Source: Plantago elongata
Lineage: Eukaryota; Streptophyta; Magnoliopsida; Lamiales; Plantaginaceae
Assembly: GCA_036897095.1 (NCBI GenBank)
Contig: JAYMSP010000654.1
Coordinates: 1 to 44,633, forward strand
Direction of reading: 5' to 3'
Length of the DNA stretch: 44,633 nucleotides
In this document: positions 24,054 through 39,011 of the stretch, piece after piece
How the letters are laid out: the number at the start of each line of letters is the position of its first letter
How positions within the stretch are numbered: position 1 is the stretch's first letter
Position numbers and translations under genes: made by a program
Notes under the pieces: model-generated
Seen by the model: only the letters and a program-made list of their open reading frames with translations
Database searches by the model: none
What the model was told of the DNA's origin: nothing

Positions 24054-25415
24054 TTTGCAAGTATTTTTTTATTCAAATTATTATAAAATGGTCCTCAATC
24101 ATTATTTCAAATTAAATGACATTGGACCACAAACACTTGTCTACCTCAGCATCTCATCATACACATGAGACAGAGACAAACAACAATGTCTCAAAATTCA
24201 AAGAGATCGTACATGGATTTGTAATTTAAAATTTTCTATTTTTAAAATTTAAAATATATTTCATAATAATATGAAATCGTGAAATATGTTATCATTTTTC
24301 TATTGATTTTATGCAATCATATTTATGTATTCAGAATTGAGTCATAAATAATTTTTTTAAATTACCATAAGTTGAGCTCCTTTATAACATTTATTGTACA
24401 TTATATTTTTGAAATATGACTATTGACTACAAAACTATGGGTACATAAGTCTAGATTTATCGTTCAATCTAATAATGTTATTTTTTTAAATTAATTTTAT
24501 CAATGGAACTTCATGAAATTCAAAGATACATTCCACATCAAATTTTGTCTATTTTGGTGATCAGTAAGGCCAGTGTTAAAGGGTGGCGTTCACATATGTT
24601 CGAGGCGGGGGTGGCTGAGTTTGCTTATAGCATATGGTCTGGTTGGAATCTTTCACTTTTTCAACATAAGCCTATTTGATTTAGCTGAAATTAAAAGTGT
24701 GATTATACTTTGTTTAATTCGACGGAGGTTTTATATTCTTGATTTAAACCTCATGTTGATAAATTGTTTTGGGGTTAACTGATCTGAACAGAACTGGATG
24801 AAACTGAATTACTAAACTAAACTGAAGTAATGTATAAATTATAACTTAGCATAGCAGACCTAATTTCACTGAATGGAACTTAACTGAACTGAACTAAAAT
24901 GATTTTAAGTTGAAGAGAACAAAGCCTAATTTTACATAGGTTGTGCTTTGGATTTGGTAATACGGATAGTGTGTACTTTAGTTGACTGTTGTACTAACTT
25001 GTTTTTGAAGTAATGAAATTTGTGGTTCTAAAAAAATAAATTTCTTTAAGACATTTATATTATGTTAATGAATTAATAATTTATTTAATTCAAATATTTT
25101 TCGGAGTTACATAGATAAATTTATATGTGACTCAATAAAAACTATATTTATACTATGCGATCAAAATACTAAATTAAATAGTGAAGACAAAAATAAATTT
25201 GCACAATTAAATACTTATTTAAATTTATATCTTATTTTAATGAATAATTGACGTTTATGGATTCGTTTCATCATAATAAATCAAAACATATCTTTAAATT
25301 TATGATTTTTTTTATTTTAATATGTAATTAATTTATTTAGTTAACATTATCGATATAAGATTGGTGTCTATGAATTCGTCTTGCCAAGATGAATCCAAAT
25401 ATATGCTCAAAATAT
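24054..25415 (+). repeat. Large direct repeat, copy B
   Basis: Same order of landmarks as copy A with scattered substitutions and an extra ~110 bp near 25075-25200. The final ~230 bp recur a third time at about 25600-25830. The tandem arrangement suggests unequal exchange or successive duplications. Confidence 0.8.
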
Positions 25416-25508
25416 TTTTCAGAGTTTTACATATAAAGTTATATACATTTAAAAAAATTATAACATACTAAAATTAAATAGTTTATTCTAAATTAATATT
25501 TTCTTTTT

Positions 25509-25625
25509 TGATTTATTTTTGTTCATGAAACTGAACAAAATTTAAAGAGGCATGCCACATAAGATTTTGCATATGTGGCATGTCTCTTTGTTGAGAATGG
25601 ACACCAATTTTATTATATATTTAGA
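25509..25625 (+). repeat. 117-bp direct repeat with foldback, copy 1
   Basis: Starts GATTTATTTTTGTTCATG and contains an inverted repeat (AAAGAGGCATGCCACATA facing TATGTGGCATGTCTCTTT). Repeated at 25893-26010, about 385 bp away. Confidence 0.75.
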
Positions 25626-25892
25626 TGAATAATTTACGTTTATGAATTCGGTTCATCATAATAAATCAAAACATATCTTCAAATTTATGAATTTTTTATT
25701 TTAATATGTAAATGATTTATTTAGTTAACATTATCTATATAAGATTGGTGTCTATGGATTCGTCTTGCCAAGATGAATCCAAATATATGCTCAAAATATT
25801 TTTCGGAGTTTTACATATAAAATTATATACGATTTAATAAAAATTATAACATACCAAAATTAAATAATTACTTCTAAATTAATTTTTTTTTT

Positions 25893-26010
25893 TTGATTTA
25901 TTTTTGTTCATGAAACTGAACAAAATTCAAAGAGGCATGTCAAATAAAATTCTACCTATGTGACATGTCTCTTTGTTGAGAATGGACACCAATTTTATTA
26001 TATATTTAGA
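25893..26010 (+). repeat. 117-bp direct repeat with foldback, copy 2
   Basis: Near-copy of 25509-25625 with the foldback slightly decayed (GGCATGTCAAATA facing TATGTGACATGTCTC). Both are followed by ATTTAGAT. Confidence 0.75.
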
Positions 26011-26102
26011 TTAAAACATCAATCTCTACATACCTACTATTTTATTAGTTCACTTTATATATTTATCAAATAATGGCCACCAAACCAACCGGCTACTATC
26101 TA

Positions 26103-26604
26103 AGACCACTCCCAATGGAGAGTGGTCGTCAGTTCGGCCAGTCAAACGGGCTCCACAGAATCGATCCGATCGGCCGTTTGGTTGGCTAAAAGCATGAAGC
26201 AGTCGAGTTTTGGCCATTTATATATATTTTTAATTTTTTTATTTATAATTTATTAAATATATAATAAAAATTTTATACTGATTTACATGATTTTTCGTTC
26301 TCTACAAATATAGACCATTCTTGACTATATTTCGATTATTTTAATTTTACAACTTTTAAACGCGTATTTGAACCTTAATAAAATAAATTTTAAACTAGTT
26401 TTAAAGATGCAATTTGATTAATTTCAACTTATAAACACTTTTAGAATATTTTAAACATGTTATTAAAAAATATAAAAGAAAATAATAAAAAAACAGCACT
26501 ATTCATGATCATCTAAATGATCCATTGAACATGATTTCAACTATAATAATCATCAGATTGATCATCGGTAATGACCGCAATTATTCACAGTCAAGTGGAT
26601 GATC
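26103..26604. mobile_element. Possible PIF/Harbinger-like MITE
   Basis: The left end TAAGACCACTCCCAATGGAG is of the GACC-ACTCCCAATGG Tourist type, and a weak inverted partner (GTGGATGATC) precedes 26605. The middle is AT-rich. Weak right end and no clean target duplication; low certainty. Confidence 0.3.
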
Positions 26605-26762
26605 ACTGATTAGTATAGAATTTGAATGGATATTTAGATGAATTTTGGTAAAATTTTATTTGGAATGAAATTGAAATGGGATATTTAAAGTGTATTTTAA
26701 GCCAAATCACTGTTCATCGAGTCAAATGGAGCGTTTTAAATGCTATGGCAATTAGCTCCCCA
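26605..26762. mobile_element. Decayed copy of the 8749-8897 MITE
   Basis: CTGATTAGTAT...GCAATTAGCTCCCC aligns along its length with the Harbinger-like MITE at 8749 (shared: GGAATGAAATTGAAATGGG, AAGTGTATTTTA, CCAAATCACTGTTCATC). Terminal repeats are degraded. Confidence 0.65.
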
Positions 26763-27281
26763 TAAGTGATCTAACAATCTACCACCTACCAGCTTACAAT
26801 GTGTCATATCTAAAAATCTGAACCAAAATGAAATACAGGTAAATGAAACTGTAAAAGAGGGATTATAATTATTAATTGGAGTAATTTTTACAAAAACATT
26901 TTGTCTGCTCCACAGATATCAACTAAATTATCCTACTTAATTTCATCCATATAAGCACTCATGCAATGATTCAATGTAAAATGAAAATTTTCATATAATT
27001 AAAGTTACAAATTAGCTTGCATGACTGAACACGTTGCAGCAACATATTTACACCTATATATCAAAGAATCTTCAGTTGAGCCCTCAAAACAAAATAATCA
27101 CAATCAATCTTACAAATCATAATAACATTCCACTGAGTGAGGAGGACCTAAGAACCAGATATCCCCAACCAAAACATCTCACAAACAGTATCATCACCAC
27201 ATACAAATTAAGTACGAGAAAAATTGGAGGTAAGAGTCGAATCCTGGATCAGAAAAAAGGAGCTTCCTTTTATGAACACCC
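26763..27281. other. 3' flank of the CDPK gene
   Basis: Contains the 3'UTR of the minus-strand CDPK. A plus-strand open frame at 27034-27426 overlaps this UTR and the last CDPK exon and is antisense to it; no independent gene is supported. Confidence 0.5.
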
Positions 27282-31479
<4,198 letters not shown>

Positions 31480-32109
31480 CTAGATATGTAAAAATATCCA
31501 AAAGGGTTTCTCAATCCTCTCACAATTCAAAAAGTATCAACACCTCAATTTGTCTCTGATCAAGTAGATTCAAACTTAAATTAACTAAAGCTTAAATTCT
31601 CAAGCTTATTCACTTCTCCGGATCTTTCAGCCAAATGGGTTTCTGGATTAAAGCAAAAACAGGAGTCAAGAACCATCAAAATCTAATCTTTTCATCATCA
31701 AAAAAAAAAAGCTTCAAACTTTGACTAACTAAACCTTCAATTATCAAGCTAATTTCACTTTTCTGGATCATCAAGAAAAATGGGCTTCTGGACTTGACAA
31801 AACTCAGTAGTCAAAAACCATAAAAACCTGATTTTGACAACAAGAACAAGAAAAGTGTATAAACAGTAGCTTGAGAACTAACCTGAGATCTGCAAAGACT
31901 CGTGAGCTTTCTGATAAACGAGAAACCCAAAGAGATTTGAGAGAAAAGGGTATTAAAGTGGTTGAGAAAATGAGAGAAAGACTCAATTTTTCAAAGCAAA
32001 ATGATGCAGTGAAAATGAATTTGGGGGATTTGAGGACAAGAAGAAGAAGGAGAAGAAGAAGTGAAGGGGGTTCGGGACTTGGAGAAAACGTTGAGAAATG
32101 GAATTTATA
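31480..32109 (-). promoter_or_regulatory. CDPK promoter and 5'UTR with probable leader intron
   Basis: Minus strand: a TATA box TATAAATT (32109-32102), then a CT-rich leader (complement of the AAGAAGAAGG run, 32037-32066), a good donor CTCAG|GTTAGTT at 31882, and an acceptor CTAG directly before the ATG (31480). This implies a 403-bp 5'UTR intron abutting the start codon. The plus-strand frame at 31871-32161 is its antisense shadow. Confidence 0.55.
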
Positions 32110-33381
32110 TTACAATATTATTATTATCCGCCATTTATTAATTTATTTATTTAATAAATAATTTTCTTCCGACCTCGTGTACGAGTCTGACTTCACTTCA
32201 TGAGACTTTCCTTCAAACCGTGTTAACTTTTCTAATATATATTTTTCAACCAACTCTCTTCATCTTATTTGTATTACTTACTTTTAATTTTAATTGTCCT
32301 TTTGGAATACATTCTCTCATATGGCCTCTTCCTTGCTTGGAAAAGAGTGGTAATTTGATTTGGTGTTTCTAATTTGACCATGTATCTTCTAGAAGCTAGA
32401 GTTCAAAGTAGGGTTGGTTATATATATATATATATATTTATTTTTTATATTTTTTTATTTTTTTATTTTTTTTTTGTCCTAACTAAAATCATACTCATTC
32501 CACCTCGAATTGAATGTCCGACAGGACCGAACACAAATTTTTATACAAGTAATTAAATAATATATATTTTATTAAAAGTGAAATACTAAAGATAAAGGTA
32601 TATGCCTAAACACATGTTTTAAGAAACTATTAGGTTTCTTTTAATTATAATATTGGACTGTGGGATACAAAAATTACTAAATATGAAAATGGAATAATGA
32701 ATTTGGGACATTGCAAAACTGAATACGAGACATCTAATTCGGGACGGAGGGAGTAGTTAGCTAGGTCACGCTTAAACATACAGTATCTTAGGGGTGGCTG
32801 CTCGTTGCTCCCTCTTCGTCTTCTTCTTATCGCACTTCCAGTCTTCCTGCTCATCGTTGTTCGTCTCATCGCTCTTCTTCTCATCGTTGTCTTTATTTTG
32901 TCATAGCCGCTCGTCGTGTTTCTTCATCATGCTCATCGTCTTCCATCGCTCTTCAATTTGGTCTGCGGATTAAATTTGCACTTGTTGATTGCAATTTTGC
33001 CTTTGCCCTTTACTCCAACTAGGTTCGACCTTACTATTTTTTCCTCCTTTTATTATTTGAGTTCCAGGTTCGATTGTAAGTTCTTATTTGTCTTTGGTTT
33101 ATGTTGGTTTGCACTTGCAGCACCTCTATTCAATTTGATAAGAATGGATAATGGAGGGTGTTAATACATGTTTTGTTTATTTAATGAAATTTTATGGATA
33201 ATGAATATCCGCGAATTTATTCTTTATTTGGTGAATTTATCCGTTATTCAATTTGCTTTAAATTGATCAAATAACGAATAGACAATACAATCACCCGTTT
33301 GACCGAATATCTAGTAATTGTTACGCAACCCTAGTCCAGAGAAATGAAATTTGACATCACATATATTCTCGTGAAAATTTA
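32110..33381. other. Gene-free stretch with simple repeats
   Basis: Contains a (TA)n run (32419-32437), a Stowaway-type right end GGGACGGAGGGAGTAG (32741-32756) with no left partner found, and a TCATCG/TCTTC-rich stretch (32805-32950) whose open frames are low-complexity. No gene supported. Confidence 0.45.
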
Positions 33382-33612
33382 CACTACAAGAATACTGGCT
33401 TCTAACGACGGCTAGGGGAGACGGACTCTATCCGTCGTTAGACTAGTGACGGATCGCTAATCCTAATGACGCTCTATCGGTCTGCGGTTCGTCTCTGCAT
33501 TCGTCTTTAAAACAGTTGACCAAATAAAAAAGAAAAGAAAATAGGAATATAAAATCAGTGAGTTTAGCGACGGATATGCTATCCTTCGTTAAAACAGTGT
33601 ATTCTTGTAGTG
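33382..33612. mobile_element. CACTA-type MITE
   Basis: 231 bp with 12-bp perfect terminal inverted repeats CACTACAAGAAT...ATTCTTGTAGTG, the signature of the CACTA (CMC) superfamily. Subterminal motifs CGACGG and CCGTCGTTA occur inside both ends. Flanking triplets TTA and TTG match at 2 of 3 positions. Non-autonomous. Confidence 0.9.
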
Positions 33613-33954
33613 TTGTAAATTCTTTTCCGTTTACCTAAAAACAAAAATCTCGCTGAGATAATAGTCATATAATATCAAAATATGATAGAAGTCATACAAT
33701 AAAGATAAAGTATTTGTCAAATGTACTCTCTAATTCTATACTCCAAATTCAAATTTGACACGAAAATACTAAAGGCAATCATCTGAATATTGTCCCGAAT
33801 CCGATAAAAAGTCATACAAATCAATTTGGCCCTAATGTATCCCTGAATCTAATCTCTACTATCGATTTTGAACACAACTTCTCTTATTGAGTACGTCATT
33901 CATTACTCAATCAAGTTGAAACGGTAAGTGTACATTTTCATTTCTCTAACGACA

Positions 33955-34020
33955 AATGTGACTGGAACCCCCAACATATTGGTTGGAGGAGAATCGCCTT
34001 ACCAACTGGGTTGTGATTCA
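33955..34020 (-). repeat. tRNA-derived SINE-like head
   Basis: Minus strand: A-box-like AACCCAGTTGG (34012-34002), then GGGTTCCAGTC (B-box-like, near 33971-33961). The intervening CTCCAACCAATATGTTGGGGG resembles the head at 838-905 (CCTCCAACGAATATGTCAGG), so both belong to one family. Confidence 0.5.
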
Positions 34021-35099
34021 TTATCAAATAGAGATGAATGATGACCAATTTTTTGTGTATATATATGTAGGTTTAATATTTTAAATTGAGAAGAAGTCAT
34101 CTAGCAGGGGTGGTATATGATAATTTTATTGTATATGACCTTTTATTGTAAGTGATTAACCTCTTAGAGGCTGTTTGATTTGGGGTGCTTTCTAGTGGTA
34201 TTTGAAAAACACCAACTAAAATTCCACGTTTGGTTGCACAAATCTGAAATACTATAGTCCGTAAAAATTCAAACTCACCAAATACCTGAATTTCTGACTC
34301 GTAAGATTTGTTCTTCGAAATATCATTTAGAATTACCCACCTAAAATGAATTATTGAGATATGGTATTTAGCCCCAAAATACAAATTATCTAATTACATT
34401 TTTATCCCTAAAAATTAATAAGATTATATTATAAGTATTTCTTCTCGTCTGTCTATTCTTTTCTTCATCAGGCATTCAAGCCATTCAAGCCTGTGAGACA
34501 CAATTAATAATGATATTCACCAGAAATGAATCAAACTCTTCTCTACTATACTTCCATATTGCTGATGCCATTTTTATACATATCATGATATCACAATTTG
34601 CATATGTACGTTAGGAGATTTGGTTAAATAGGTGATTTGTACAAAATATGCCTAATAACATTTTCATCAGATACTATCAAACATGATATTTCAACACAAA
34701 TACCACTACAATTGCCCTTTTTTTTAAATAAACCTAAATACCATGAATTTACGTATTGCAAAACACATTTTCAAACTAAACCATCTTTTAAAATTACTTT
34801 TTTATTGAACTTAGACTTGGTTTGCGCCAAATAATAATTCATATAACTTGTCTATCTAGGTTTCAATTGAGGAAGATGATTCTGCCCCGTCTATTTAAAG
34901 CTTGAATTAACTATGTTTAATACTATCATTAAGTGTTTCTATTTGTAGTTCATGTCTGCCAAATCAATATTGTATTTGTATGCTATTCAATATTTTTTAT
35001 AATATACTATAATTACATAATTGGATATTTTTAAATTAATTATTAATACATTTATTAATCACCATTCTCTATACAGAAGGTAAAATTATCTATTTCGAA
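34021..35099. other. Gene-free AT-rich stretch
   Basis: No gene supported. GAGGCTGTTTGATTTGGGG at 34169 looks like the end of a hAT-type MITE, but its partner was not identified. Confidence 0.4.
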
Positions 35100-35152
35100 G
35101 AACTCGTGACCTTTTAATTACGGGGTGCCTCAACTCACCACTCGGTTACAAA
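35100..35152 (-). repeat. tRNA-derived SINE-like head
   Basis: Minus strand: AACCGAGTGGTGAGTTG (A-box-like) and GGTCACGAGTT (B-box-like) about 35 nt apart. Not a complete tRNA. Confidence 0.45.
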
Positions 35153-35934
35153 TAATTTAACGCTACTCAAATATTCAGCAATTACCTTTTTCAATTTCTT
35201 TTCATAGTGAAGCTGCTTTCATTTCTACTATAAAAAATTAAAATAACTATACAAATTATAAAAATAAAATAAAATAAAATAAAATGATGAAATTACCAAA
35301 TCAACGCCACCATATCACGTTAAACCTAGCAAAACTCCATTAAACAAAGTTCTCCATAAAATATGAGTTTTTTTCAAAAATGTGAGACAAAGTGGCAAAG
35401 TTAAAAATGCAGACTCAAAGATATTCAATCAAATAAAAATAATAATTCCTTCCATAATTATAATTATAATTAGGCTCTATTCTTTTCAACTGAAAACTCC
35501 TTCAAATCAGTTCAACTCTAATTAGTTATACTTTATACACTTCAGTTCAATTTTAATAGTTCAGTTCAGTAAATTTCAGTTAAAAATAATATAGTCCTAC
35601 CATCTCGAACCAATTTAGTTGCTAATTTACCTGTCATCAAACCTTTGCAGTTCAATCAATAACATTGTCCTCATGATCCTTCATATTACAACAACAGCAA
35701 TACCATTCCTAATCAGACTCAATCATAAAATTAAAATTTATAATCGTACGTCTGAATAACTATTGATTCCTTAAAAATAATGGAGAAAATATTAAATATT
35801 TTAAAATATGCTCTATCATTTACTATCTTCATTATGTAAATAGTTTTTCCGTTTGACTTTTGCAGTTTTTCAACCATTAATTATAGAATAAATTTAAACT
35901 ACATACATAAATATTTAATTAGATTATTCCCCCT

Positions 35935-36106
35935 CCATTCCATCATTATCTTTTCGTATTTCATTTCAATCCATCCCAACTTCATCTTTCAATTCTTTAA
36001 ACAGAAAATTTATATAATACTTTATACCTTATTTCTCCTATTTTATATACTATATCTCCTACTTTGATCAATATTTTTCATACTTTATTAATTTTTTAAC
36101 TATATC
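35935..36106. mobile_element. Left part of a Stowaway-like MITE interrupted by the TRIM
   Basis: CCTCCATTCCATCATTATC...CGTATTTCATTTCAATCCATCCCAACTTCATC matches the left part of the MITE at 20793. A weak right end (GGAAGGTAGGTAGTATAAT, about 37522-37540) lies beyond the TRIM. If correct, the order of insertion is Stowaway, then TRIM, then hAT MITE. Confidence 0.45.
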
Positions 36107-37451
36107 TGTAACGTCCCAGAATTTCAAATCAAATTCATAGAGCTTAAAGGGATTGAGAACGTTACTTATATCAACAAGGTGCAACTTTCTTTTCGGGAAT
36201 CCACCTAGAAAAACTCCAGAGTTAAGCATGCTTGGCTCTGGAGCAATCTTATAATGAGTGACCAACTGGAAAGTCTCCCGGTTCGTGCACGAGTGGGGAA
36301 AAAGTGCATGGGAAATGACTTGTGTTGGTACAGTGGGGCCAACATATCACTCGGAAAACTATCCATGAGTAACCGCAACGGCAAAAGGGTTAGGGCTCGG
36401 CCCGTAAGGGGCCAGGTTATTACAAATGATATCAAAGTTGTGCCAACCTAAAGTCCACAAGGGGCGGACGGTTAGTCAGATCATGGTTCGGCGTGGACGT
36501 TGCACAATTAAAGAGGGGTGAATGTAACGCCCCAAAATTTCAAGCCAAGTCCATAGAATTTAAAGAGATTGAACGATGCTCATATCAACAGGGTGCCACA
36601 TTTCTTTTCGGGAATCCACCTAGAAAAACTCTAGAGTTAAACGTGCTTGGCTCTGGAGTAGACCCGACTAAACGAAATCGAAAACCGAGAACCGAGAACT
36701 GAACCAAACCAAAATTCCAATTCTGGTTCTGGAATCAAACCGCACGGTTCCGGTTCTTAGTTTTAGAGAACCGCAAACCGAACATAGAACCACCGATTCC
36801 ATGCGGTTCTTGAAATAGTGCGGTTTCGGTTCCAGGAACCGGTGGTTCCATGCATATTCATAATTTTTTTAAAATTTAATTTCATATATATATTTATAAT
36901 TACATATATAGTTATAATATATATGTAATAGACTTATTATTACATGGTGCATATCTATAAATTTGCACCAAGTCACAAACGCCCTTTTATATACACTAAC
37001 ACTATAATTAATTAGTGTTGCAAATTACAAAAAATATATGATTAATTAGTAAATAAAAAAATTTAAGTTGTGATTAAGCGGTTCAAACTGTGCGATTCGA
37101 ACCACGCGGTTTGTAACCGCATGGTTCCGGTTCCAAAATTGGAATCGTCGGTTGTGATTTTGGAACCGAACCGTGCAGTTTCGGTTTCGGTTGCGGTTCC
37201 AGGTCAAATGGAACCGACTGTTTCGGAAAGGAAATCGTGCAGAACCTGGAACCGTCTAGGTCTACTCTGGAGCAATCTTATGATGGGTGACCAACTGAAA
37301 AATCTCGCTTCACGCACAAGTGAGGACAAAGAATGTATGAAAGGACTTGTGTTGATATAGTGGAGTTAACATATCACTCGGAGAGTTGTCCATGAGTAAC
37401 AACGCCGGCCTAAAAGATCGGAGTTTACCTGTAAGGAGCTGGATTGTTACA
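36107..37451 (+). mobile_element. Cassandra-like TRIM retrotransposon, full length, with nested hAT MITE
   Basis: 5' LTR 36107-36424 (318 bp, TGTAACGTCCC...GGTTATTACA). Internal region 36425-36522 with a worn primer site (TGATATCAAAG, 36427-36437) and purine tract AAGAGGGGTGAA (36511-36522). 3' LTR 36523-37451, split by a MITE. Perfect 5-bp target duplication ATATC (36102-36106 and 37452-37456). Without the MITE it is about 731 bp, in the size range of Cassandra TRIMs. Both LTRs carry a 5S-like promoter: AACTCC, AGTTAAGC and TGCTTGG, then GATGGGTGACC (exact in the 3' LTR), then CTGGAAAGTC. No coding capacity. Cassandra is the best fit, because 5S-derived promoter sequence in LTRs is its defining trait. 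Confidence 0.88.
36659..37264. mobile_element. hAT-type MITE inside the TRIM 3' LTR
   Basis: 606 bp with ends TAGACC...GGTCTA and a perfect 8-bp target duplication CTCTGGAG (36651-36658 and 37265-37272), diagnostic of hAT insertion. Removing it restores the LTR sequence seen in the 5' copy. Both subterminal regions are filled with more than 20 GGTTC/GAACC motifs (CGGTTCC, GAACCG), likely transposase-binding repeats. The middle is AT-rich. It is a different hAT family from the one at 4330. Confidence 0.88.
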
Positions 37452-37883
37452 ATATCACAATTCTTCTACTTTAATTTTTTTTAATTTATATTTAATTTTG
37501 TGAGAAAATAAATTCAGAAGGAAGGTAGGTAGTATAATCAAAGTTCTAGTATACGATATAGGATATCAAGTAAAAAGCTAATTCCAAGTGAACGGGAAAG
37601 AAGGGCAAAAATCCGGTCAAGCATGGGGCTCTGATGCAAGTGGAGTTCTCGTTGTTGGATTCCTTGAATGAATAACCATCTATAGATTGGACTAATTTGT
37701 CTGATTTTATATTCCCAAGCCAAAACCAATTGTTTGAAGTCAGCTGAGTCGTACTACTCTCTTGTTATCATGTCCTTGTTTTTTGACAAATTTGACATCT
37801 CACACCGAATCACTGCAAATTGCCCATTCAACCTTCTATTCAAGCTATCTACCATGTTTTTCTTTCCTTTTTTATCTTTTAAA

Positions 37884-37951
37884 GGGTACAACGCGAGGAC
37901 TTTCAGAGGGTCACCCATCTTAGTACTACTCTCGTCCAAACACGCTTAACT
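37884..37951 (-). repeat. 5S rRNA-derived sequence (3' half)
   Basis: The minus strand reads AGTTAAGCGTGTTTGG, ACGAGAGTAGTACTAAG, ATGGGTGACC, then CTGAAAGTCCTCGCGTTG and TACCC. This matches nearly base for base the 3' ~70 nt of plant 5S rRNA, including the A box, intermediate element and C box. The first ~50 nt of 5S are absent, so it is not a functional 5S gene. It could be a truncated 5S pseudogene, a 5S-headed SINE or part of another Cassandra LTR. It is much closer to true 5S than the LTR copies at 36107. Confidence 0.75.
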
Positions 37952-39011
37952 TATGTTTTCTTGTTCTTGTATTCATGGAAAAATCAAATTGCAACATAAC
38001 AAAATGCAAAATTGAATTAATCAATTACGACATTGATTATGGTGGTATTCAAAGTATATGAAACATCTTGAAAGGCAATTAAAACTTGTAAAATAGGATC
38101 TTTTGCTTATTAAGTAATATTCAAGCAAATTAATCCAATATAATTTACAATAAAATTACTACATTATAGTACAAAAATATTGGAATCTCTAAAAAGGAAT
38201 GGTGAAATAGCATTATTAACGATAGAAGTTTAGATTATGGTAGTAAATCTAATTACTTATATTAACTATAATGGTATTTAGTATTTTTAATTCACTTAAA
38301 ACGAATAAGCTTATAAATATGTTAGTTTTAATATTTCTTATATATGATGTTTGATTTTGAATGTAATTTTTAGATTAATTACACTTTTCTATTATTTTAG
38401 AACGAAGAACATATCTCATTACTCCAAACCAATGTTAGTACATTTAGGCGCTGACAGTGCGTCCATGCCCAAGAAAGAATCGACTATGCTAGACTACCAA
38501 CTACAAAGATGAAAAAAACAAAAACAATCTAAAGGCCTAGAGCTTGTAGGTAGTGTTGTTATGCGAGCCGAGCCTTACCGAAGGCTTGCCTTGATAAAGC
38601 TCGTTAAGAGTAATTATTTTAATAAATTATAATTTCTTATTGTACATAATATTTTTATTGATAAAGCTCGTATTTTTTCGAGCTCGAGCTCGAGTAGCAA
38701 AATACTTGGAGCTTGGACTCTCGTGTTGTTCTAATTAACTTAGTAATTTTGTAACACTTTGCTGATTGTTCTGTATTAGATCAATATTTGTAAAAGTTAT
38801 CTCTTGTTCTGTAATTGTATCAATCTGATGATCATACTCTCAGATACATTAATGGAAGATAACTTGTCAGTAAAGACCACTTCTTGTGATTTGGTTGATG
38901 TTTACTTTATGCACTTAATTAAATGATTGAATATCTTTTAAAATGATTAAGTGGTCATGTTGTAATAAGACTTTGAAGATAATCATGGTTCTGATCAAAA
39001 AGGGAGGAATT
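37952..39011. other. Gene-free stretch; hAT-like motifs and 3' end of a copia element
   Basis: GCGAGCCGAGCC and CGAGCTCGAGCTCGAG (about 38564-38700) recall the subterminal motifs of the hAT MITE at 4330, so a fragment of that family may be present. The last ~250 bp, ending AAAAAGGGAGGAATT, look like internal sequence and polypurine tract of the LTR element that follows. Confidence 0.4.

Noticed and set aside
22735-26010. CRISPR-like or satellite array
   Set aside because: Units are over 1 kb, few and unequal; neither spacer-repeat structure nor a regular satellite period.
31871-32161. Plus-strand frame of 96 residues rich in Arg/Glu
   Set aside because: It is antisense to the CT-rich 5'UTR of the CDPK and low-complexity.
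32805-32950. Arg/Ser-rich protein-coding exon
   Set aside because: Frames come from a TCTTC/TCATCG simple-sequence stretch; no splice context or domain.
37884-37951. Functional 5S rRNA gene
   Set aside because: The first ~50 nt of 5S are missing, so it cannot encode a complete 5S rRNA.
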